Source of the DNA: Podocnemis expansa
Taxonomy: Eukaryota; Chordata; Testudines; Podocnemididae
DNA length: 64,000 bases
Assembly: GCA_007922195.1 (NCBI GenBank)
Contig: ML681997.1
Span: 6,581,156-6,645,155 of the forward strand
Direction of reading: 5' to 3'
This document shows positions 56,971-64,000 of this stretch, piece after piece (position 1 is the first letter of the stretch; the number at the start of each line of letters is the position of its first letter). The notes below the pieces were generated by a model that saw only the letters and a list, made by a program, of their open reading frames with translations, was not told where the DNA came from and made no database searches. A program made the position numbers and the translations under genes.

Positions 56971-58650
56971 CTTAGAAATCAATTTTAAAAGGGATAGCCA
57001 TGTTAGTCTAGTCCAGTGAAAAACAACAAGGAGTTGTGTGGCACTTTAAGACTAACAGATTTATTTTTTGCATGAGCTTTCATGGGAGAAGATCCCACTT
57101 CCTCAGATGCTTCAAAGATGGGTGAACTTACAGAAAGGAATGAAACTAAATGCTGTTACTTTATGACCTGACCCTATGTTTTACACCCCCTTGCATTTAG
57201 TTTCATTCCTTTCTGTAAGTACACCCATCTTCGAAGCATCTGAGAAAGTGGGATCCTGAAAGTGGGATCCTGGCATCCTGAAACACTTGGAGGAACGTAG
57301 AGTATTCAGGAACAGTCAGCATGGATTTACCAAGGGTAAATCATGCCTGACCAACCTCATCGCCTTCTATGATGAGATGACTGGATTTGTGGATGCGGGA
57401 AGAGCCGTTGATGTGATATACCTTGACTTTAGCAAGGCTTTTGATACGGTTTCCCACAGCATTCTCATTGGCAAATTAAGGAAGTATGGGTTAGATGCAT
57501 GGACTGTAAGGTGGATAGAAAACTGGCTAGAACAACGGTTTCAGCGTGTAGGAATCAATGGCTCCATGTCAAGTTGGCAGGCAGTAACAAGTGGTGTGCC
57601 CCAGGGGTCGGTCCTGGGGCCAGTTCTGTTCAATGTTTTCATTAATGATCTGGATGATGGGATAGATTGCACACTTAGTAAGTTTGCAGATGATACCAAA
57701 CTGGGGGGAACGGTAGACACCCTAGAGGGCAGAGACAGGATTCAGGGAGACCTAGACAAACTGGAGCAGTGGGCCAAGAGGAATCTCATGAGGTTCAACA
57801 AGGATAAGTGTAAAATCCTGCACTTGGGACGAAAAAACCCCATGTACTGCTACAGGCTGGGGAGTGATCAGCTAAATAGCAGCACTGGAGAAAAGGACCT
57901 GGGAGTCATGGTGGATGGGAAGCTGGATATGAGTCAGCAGTGTGCTCTTGCTGCCAAAAAGGCCAATGGCATACTGGGCTGCATCAGAAGAAGTGTTACC
58001 AGCAGATCGAGGGATGTGATCATTCCCCTCTATTCTGCACTAGTGAGGCCACATCTGGAATACTGTGTCCAGTTTTGGGCTCCCCACTACAAAAAGGACA
58101 TGGACAAATTAGAGAGAGTCCAGAGGAGGGCAACCAAAATGATCAAAGGGCTGGAGCACAAGCCCTATGAAGAAAGACTGAAGGAACTAGGCTTATTTAG
58201 CCTGCAGAAGAGAAGACTGAGGGGGGATTTGATAGCAGCCTTCAACTACTTGAAGGGTTGCTCCAAGGAGGAGGGAGCTCGACTGTTCTCGGTAGTAACA
58301 GAGGGCAGAACGAGAAGCAATGGCTTCAAGTTACAGCTGGGGCGGTCCAGGCTGGATATTAGGAAAAACTTCCTTACTAGGCGAGTGGTGAAGCATTGGA
58401 ATAAGTTGCCTAGGGAGGTGGTGGAATCTCCATCTCTGGAGGTGTTCAAGTCCCAGCTGGACAAAACACTGACTGGGATGATCTAATGGGAGTGGTCCTG
58501 CTTTTTTTGGCAGGGGGTTGGACTAGATGACCTTGTGGGGTCCCTTCCAACCCTATGATTCTATGATTCTATGAAAGCTCATGCAAAAAATAAATCTGTT
58601 AGTCTTAAAGTGCCACACAACTCCTTGTTGTTTTTTCACTTAGAAATCAA
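56971..58650. mobile_element. foldback element with 12-bp target duplication, carrying a CR1 insertion
   Basis: The element proper is 56983-58638. CTTAGAAATCAA flanks it exactly at 56971-56982 and 58639-58650. The left arm (aaaagggatagccatgttag, ggagttgtgtggcactttaa) and the palindromic centre (gaaaggaatgaaactaaatg facing gcatttagtttcattccttt) are intact. The right arm is split by CR1 at about 57265-58574 and resumes at 58575 to end gttgttttttca, lacking the outermost ~25 bp of the family. A 12-bp duplication is longer than hAT (8) or Harbinger (3) elements make. Confidence 0.85.
57268..58574 (+). mobile_element. young CR1 LINE, 5'-truncated, with open reverse-transcriptase frame
   Basis: The open frame runs through 58486 (about 400 codons, TAA at 58484-58486). 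In order it shows [12 protein letters not shown] (RT motif A, about 57424-57459), [14 protein letters not shown] (motif B, about 57590-57631), FADDTKL (catalytic YxDD-box equivalent, about 57682-57702), the thumb ([13 protein letters not shown] lies before motif [12 protein letters not shown] after the DD box) and the [16 protein letters not shown] and [16 protein letters not shown]-terminal blocks. The 3' end has the tandem ATTCTATG-type repeat. The endonuclease and first part of the RT are missing, so it cannot mobilise by itself. The open frame and near-identity with 56244-56539 show recent activity of this subfamily. Confidence 0.95.
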
Positions 58651-58929
58651 GAAAGCTCTGCTGATGAGAAGCTCTAATTCATGGGAAAATATCCTAGTAC
58701 GTGATGCTAAATCAGAGTTTGATTGCTAACACCCCCAATCATTTTAACTGAAGTGCTGACCTCTTTCCACAGCTGTTTAAGCGGAAGACCTTCCCACACC
58801 ATGTAGAGTAGTGTGTCTTTATTCTCTCCATAGTGCCAGCATGTATCAGAAGAGGTTTAGTCTACTGTAGCATTTTTGTAGTGTCCAGTACATTCTAACT
58901 ACATTTTTTTGTTGAATCACATATAAATA

Positions 58930-60430
58930 TAACTCTCTAGAGACATGTTTTGCATTGAGTAAATGCAGTTGATTATTGCAGTGCTTTTAAAGGACGCATC
59001 AACTCTTTCTTCCAGCTCTTATTAATATGTTTCAGCTGTGTATGTTGCCACATCGTGGTGCCTGGGAGGTTACACTGATTATATAGAGCCAGATTTATCC
59101 CCAGCATTGTCAACCAATGGAGCGAGGCATATATCCATTCACTCCATATGATTGGTTGATTGCCTAACTTGTAACTGAGAATTATCCCAGATAATAGCTT
59201 TTGTATGATGTCTGGTGAAAATGGAATCTGGTGGTCAATATGATCCGTATTCTTCTGGTGACCATCACAAAAGGTACTCTGTTTTTCTCTGTAGGACAGG
59301 ATGACAATTCCAAGACTCATGATAGGCGGATTGGTTTAATTAATTATGTTTCACTCTCCACTCATAGGGGTTATTGTTTTTATTGGGACCAGTGAGATGT
59401 GAGGGACCTGATAGTGGATACATAATAGTTCTGAAGATTGTGGAGTCTGAAACCAACCCTATCAATGTGGAGCAGAAGCCTCCTCCGTGATTGCATAGGG
59501 CTGGTCCCCATATAAAGGTCTTTTTGATGATCTTATTAAATGTTTTAAAAGAGGATTGCAAGATGATGTCAAGCAGCTGACTCAAAATGTACAGAAATCT
59601 AGGTCAGGTGTTCATCTTTGCTGTGCTGGTTTAGTCTCAGAGAAAACAGTTGCCACTGATGGTATCGTCTGCTAGAGGGGTGGGTTCTCAATTCATTTTT
59701 ACAAGTCTTTCAAGATTTCTGCATAGTTTTATATCTTATTTGCCTTTGCCCTAAGAAAGCTCCGTAGGAAGGAAGTCCCATTACAAGTCATCTGAGAAGT
59801 CTCAAGTAATTCTGGCTTTTCACGGTTATTTCTATTAACTGAAGGAGAGTCAAAATCTTGGATTAATGCTACAAGGGCACAGAGTGTGGTTTTGGTGTTA
59901 ATTATAAACTAAAGAGCTTCACTGGTGTGTAGTACTCCTCCGGTGAACACTCTTGATACACTTTTGCCCAAATGTTTGGGGTATGTGGCACACATCATAG
60001 CGTCCAGAGCTGGATCAAACAGGAGGAAGGACAGTGGACAGCTGCTGAGTAGGGTAAATGAATCTGAAATTATGATCACTGGTTAAGATACAAGATGTGG
60101 GCCCTTACACAGATGTTTAACCCATGCTTCACCAAGAGGCCCCAGTCTGAATCTCTGGGGAATGCATGGCCAAGTATTTCCATTTCACTTGATCAAAGGC
60201 CTTTTCTGTGCCCAAGGCTAGGAATGTATGGGGAGGCAGGGACCATCACACCACACCATTATGCTATTGCTTGTCATAAGTTATCTGATCCATGCCAGCT
60301 TGTAATAAGTCCTTGCTGTTTTAGGTGTCTGATGGTAGGCACAATGTTATCTAACCCAACAGCCAAGATTTTGCCTTTATTTTCGTATCACTGTGAACTA
60401 GGGAGGTTTTATCACTGTATGATCTGAAAC
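58930..60430 (-). pseudogene. L1/Tx1-clade LINE reverse transcriptase relic
   Basis: On the minus strand, with frameshifts: KILAVG-DNIVPTIRHLKQQG (cf. KILANRL-P-LIH-DQTGF of L1-type RT, about 60300-60370), then LGTEKAFDQVKWKYLA (RT motif A, about 60180-60230), then LCALVALIQDF in the region where L1 has the post-YADD helix, then FNKIIKKTFIW (59520-59560), the L1 C-terminal 'FIW' motif, then a Trp-rich tail with NQPIIWSEWIYASLHWL. Dozens of stops and indels make it old. The + strand shows no gene here. Confidence 0.68.
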
Positions 60431-62100
60431 CCTGACCATTCCTGTTGCTGCACAGTTGGCCCTCAGTCCCTTCTGCTCACCCCACTCTGCGTGTGCATCT
60501 TCACACGCCTCTACTCCTTGAGGCTGCAGGAGAGGGAGCATTTTCCGATGGGCCAACTTGCTTGTCCAGCTTCCTGTGCGTAAAGCTCCCTAGAGGTGGC
60601 AAGGAAATGATTGAGATTGGATTGGCTGTTGCTCACCAGTGGGTCGGGCAGTTTCGTACTTCCACTCCCATGGCATCAGTCAAGTCATGACAACAGTCAT
60701 GGCCATGATGATTTGCTGTGTGCAACAGTGCGGTGTGCTGCATTCAGCAAAACTGTCTTTAATCCATCTCCACCAGATCTAGCCAGCTGCAAAGCAGGGG
60801 GGAAAATAGGGGCTAACTGCATGTGTTGGGGGGAAGGGGTGCCTGGCAGCAGCAGATGGTGGTGGATGCTGGTGGATTTCCTGAGAGCACTCGAGTTCAC
60901 CATGCCATGTTGCGTCCTCTTGGTGCAATCAAGCCTTCCATTTTTCTACTAAATTATTCATTGTGTTACCTTATCCCGTCCCCGGCCCACTTTGTCTATG
61001 TTGTCCAAGACTGCAATTTCTCTGCAGGAAGGGTTTTTTCTCTTCTTATTTGCCTGGACATTGGCTAGGTTTATTGTCCAAAGGGCTGGGGGTCTTGATG
61101 AAAGAGGTCCCTTCTAGCCCTACATTCCTCTGATTCTGCATTGGGGTCCTCATCCTTGCCGGGGGGTGGGGGGGTGGTATTCCTGGCTTTTACTGTAATA
61201 ATACCTGTAAATAACAATAGTACGAATTACTCAGCCCAGCTACAAAACTCACTTAAAATGAATAGCAAGAGACATCGCCTTTAACATCCCCCCCCAAGCT
61301 TAGCTTTGCGGCTTTCACAGGCACAAGCCGTTTAATTGTAGGGTTACTTCTTTTAAGTGGTGTGTGCAGAGGATGGGTTACCCAGGTAAAGATAGCAGAT
61401 GGGAGTGAGCAGAAGGGTCCTTTAAGAGGTCATAGGAGAAGTCCGGAGATGTGCTTGCCCTCAAGCTGGATGAATGAACATAATACCTGGCCAACTGGTG
61501 AAACGCATGGCTAGACCTCTCTGGGTTCCCCAAGGGGGCTGCTGCTGCCATAGAGACTTGCACATCAAAGCTCTAATAACAAAAATTGTAGCACAGATCA
61601 GTATCATGCTGCCTGTGGCACCAGCAGGAAAACAAGGGGCTGACAAGTGAGAGGCCCTTTCTGGGCTGATGGCTGGTGAGGAGTCACCTGCTGCTTGCAA
61701 AAACTCTGGAATGCACCTTTAATCTGTGTGAGAGACTGTATGTTTTTAGCAAACAGAGATGGTATCTCAGCACTCAGTGGGCTAGAGTCTGCTATAAAAC
61801 CATGGGATCCCTTGCCTGTTCTGCAACCGGAATGGGAAACTTTCCTCCCTGGGCCTGTGGGACAAGGCTGGGCTGTAGGCTGTGTTGTTTGCAATTATTT
61901 TTACTGAGGACTATTTCTGCATTATATGTCCCTAAGCAAACATTTGACACATATCCCATTAAAAGTAATAAAATCAAAAGTTAGGCTTTTCCAAATGTGT
62001 TGTTTAATATCTTGCTGTTCAAAGGCCAATAGAAGCAAGCAATCATTACAGTCCATGTATTAGAAGTCTCATTGTGGCACTGAAGGCCCTAATTGAGATG
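60431..62100. other. intergenic, no gene; short CR1 tail at 61065-61138
   Basis: gaaagaggtcccttctagcc, then ctacattcctctgattctgc at 61098-61138, is a CR1 3' terminus on the + strand. A G-run lies at 61159-61175. Short open frames elsewhere are unsupported. Confidence 0.5.
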
Positions 62101-62179
62101 TGGGGCACTTTTTGTGCTAGATGCTGTACATCCAGAGAAGGTGTCTCCTTGTCCTGAAGAGTCTGAGAAGAAAATTCAC

Positions 62180-62310
62180 CTAAAAGAAGTATTATCATCC
62201 CTATTTTACAGCTGGGACCAAGAGAATAAATGATTTATCCAAGATCATACTTCAGAACTCTCTGTGGCACGGCTCAGAATTGAATCCAGCTTTCCTCAGT
62301 CCCTTAATTT
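62180..62310 (-). repeat. MIR/L2-like relic
   Basis: tcatccctattttacagctg, ggaccaagagaataaatgat, ttatccaagatcatacttca, then cagaattgaatccagctttc: the complement of the MIR core. Confidence 0.65.
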
Positions 62311-64000
62311 TCACTGACCTGTGTTCGAAAAGTGTTTAGACAGCTCTTTGCTGCATGAGGCAGGCTCACTCACAGACCAATTTCACCTTTAGCTCTTGAA
62401 GTTCCAGCTTCTTATGCAAACAAGCTATTCAGTTTAAGCTACCACAAATATGGGATCATAGTAGACGGAAATAACATTGTAATTACACGTATGAAACCAC
62501 AGCTCATACTTATGGTATATACTCAACAAAACAATACCTTTATCTACTATCCTTAGGCATTATCTAACATCTTTTCAGTCTAAAGCTTCTTCTGAAACCC
62601 ACATTAAGTAATAACAACATAGGATAATTGAGCACATTTTTTCACAGTGACATAATGATACTTATCTGTAGCTACTGAAAAGCAAGGGTAATATACTATT
62701 TTTGTTTGCTTCTGAAAGAGGCCTGGTTTGGCATTGGACCTTAAATAATTGAAATATCAGCCCATGTACTGAGACTTGCTTGTTTATGGCAAAAGCTAAA
62801 ACATTTTACGAATGGCCTTTACAGTGTCAAAGGCATGAAAATGATCAGTGAGTTTTGCAACCTGAAATGATGTTTGTGCGTTAAAAGGAGAGCTCTCACC
62901 ATGAGAGAAATATGTGTGATCTGTAGTCTGCTGCACATCTATCCTAGAGATGAAATGACCTTGAGGGCTCGTTGATTTAAAAGTGTTTTTAATTTTCTGC
63001 TATATCATATAAGAGATGCTTATGATCATGGCCACATGTTTGTCTTTCATGGGTAATTAGATCTAATGCTGTGAGAGGAAAATACTTGTTGAGGGCTTTT
63101 GCAAAGATACTAGATGATTATATTTACATAATGGGCCTGGAGAAATAAAGTGACTGACTGGATATGGAGTACGTGAACACCATTAGCAAAAAATGAAAAC
63201 TCACATCTGAGTTTGGCTGTTCAACAACTGTATAGTCTATCCATTTCCCAGAAAACATGCAGTTCAACTAGATGAAAAACTACTTTGATTTAAACTGATG
63301 TAGCAAACGGAAATAGAGAAGTGATGCCCTAAGTGACATTTTAGACTCTCCTGCATTTATTTAGGCATAACGCTCTGATGTCTCACTGGATAATTATCCA
63401 CCTGTCTCTTTTGAATATCAGATGTTACTATTTAGCTGGTTAACTGGAATTGTGTCAAATTCACAGAAGCTTTTCCTCCAGACTTTTGCTGTTTCTGTCG
63501 CCACTTAGATAGTCAGGATTCATCCTGCATACAAAATGTATGCTTGAATAATTCTAGGTACCTACTGGGTATACAGTAGATGTCATTCTACAGTGCTTAT
63601 GTTAATACGCTTCTATCCCAATATCTATATTTTTATTGACTGCCAAATGCTAGGAGCTCAAAGTGGTGCAAAGGTGCTTGTTTAAAGTACCTGACTGAAA
63701 GCTGCTTATTCCTCAAACAAATCTCCTGGGATGCAAGCAAATGGTATGGGGTGACAACCCTGAGTTAGCCATGTAATATTGTGGTCCAAAATAACAGAAG
63801 ACATGAGCTGGGACTAGTGTATAAATATTCTGAAATCTTAGTATAAGACACTTAGTAGACATCTATCCAGGACAATTCCGGCTCTTTTATGCATTTTAAT
63901 GAAGGAGGAGGAAGTGTTACTGAGGCTGTTTGATTAGCGGAAAGTGATTATGATCAAACCCATTCTCACATTTTGATAGTATCTCCCTAGCGTAGGAATC
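62311..64000. other. AT-rich unique sequence, no gene; possible conserved noncoding DNA
   Basis: No transposon family or coding frame is recognised for 1.7 kb, which is unusual in this repeat-dense window. TAATTA, ATTTAAA and similar cores are common. Confidence 0.3.

Noticed and set aside
57940..58170. Second open frame in another phase inside the CR1
   Set aside because: Shadow of the CR1 reverse-transcriptase frame.

Overview
This is vertebrate nuclear DNA from a sauropsid, most likely a turtle. A crocodilian is the main alternative. The evidence is the repeat mix: CR1 LINEs with ATTCTATG-type tails, 8-bp-duplicating hAT miniature elements, elements ending in GG(C/G)TATGTCTACA, a large family of palindromic (foldback) elements built on a core like GCATGAGCTTTCGTGGGAG, and old MIR/L2-like relics. 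One spliced protein-coding gene is visible. The rest is intergenic DNA, consistent with the gene-poor flanks of this locus in other amniotes.

The gene is DACT1 (Dapper 1, Dishevelled-binding Wnt antagonist) on the + strand. Its four coding exons are 33856-34194, 36738-36870, 37656-37811 and 40501-42353. All introns are GT-AG, the phases join cleanly, and the product is 826 residues ending in the PDZ ligand MTTV. Exon 1 lies in a CpG island (about 33700-34690). Intron 1 opens with a GC-rich minisatellite interrupted by a 10-N assembly gap. The last plausible poly(A) signal is at 43187, and an L2/MIR-like relic lies inside the presumed 3'UTR.

Upstream flank (1-33.6 kb): hAT copies with visible target duplications, PIF/Harbinger-type miniature elements, a worn CR1 endonuclease-linker fragment on the minus strand (7.4-8.0 kb), and a relic of a Myb/SANT-like transposon accessory protein (22.9-23.4 kb) with a repeated 3' part. 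A tandem array of palindromic foldback units (32.15-33.25 kb) ends about 0.6 kb before the DACT1 start codon, and further arms reach to within about 170 bp of it.

Downstream flank (43.2-64 kb): several CR1 3' ends of different ages. The youngest, with 1.2 kb of open reverse transcriptase frame, sits inside a foldback element bounded by a perfect 12-bp duplication. A nearly identical CR1 3' end lies about 1.7 kb away in inverted orientation. A decayed L1/Tx1-type reverse transcriptase lies on the minus strand at 58.9-60.4 kb. Apart from DACT1 and the CR1, the open frames are short and look like chance frames in GC-rich or repetitive DNA.

No CRISPR array, tRNA, rRNA or second host gene was recognised. 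I found no convincing novel biological system. The most unusual structures are the foldback array beside the DACT1 promoter and the nested CR1/foldback locus.
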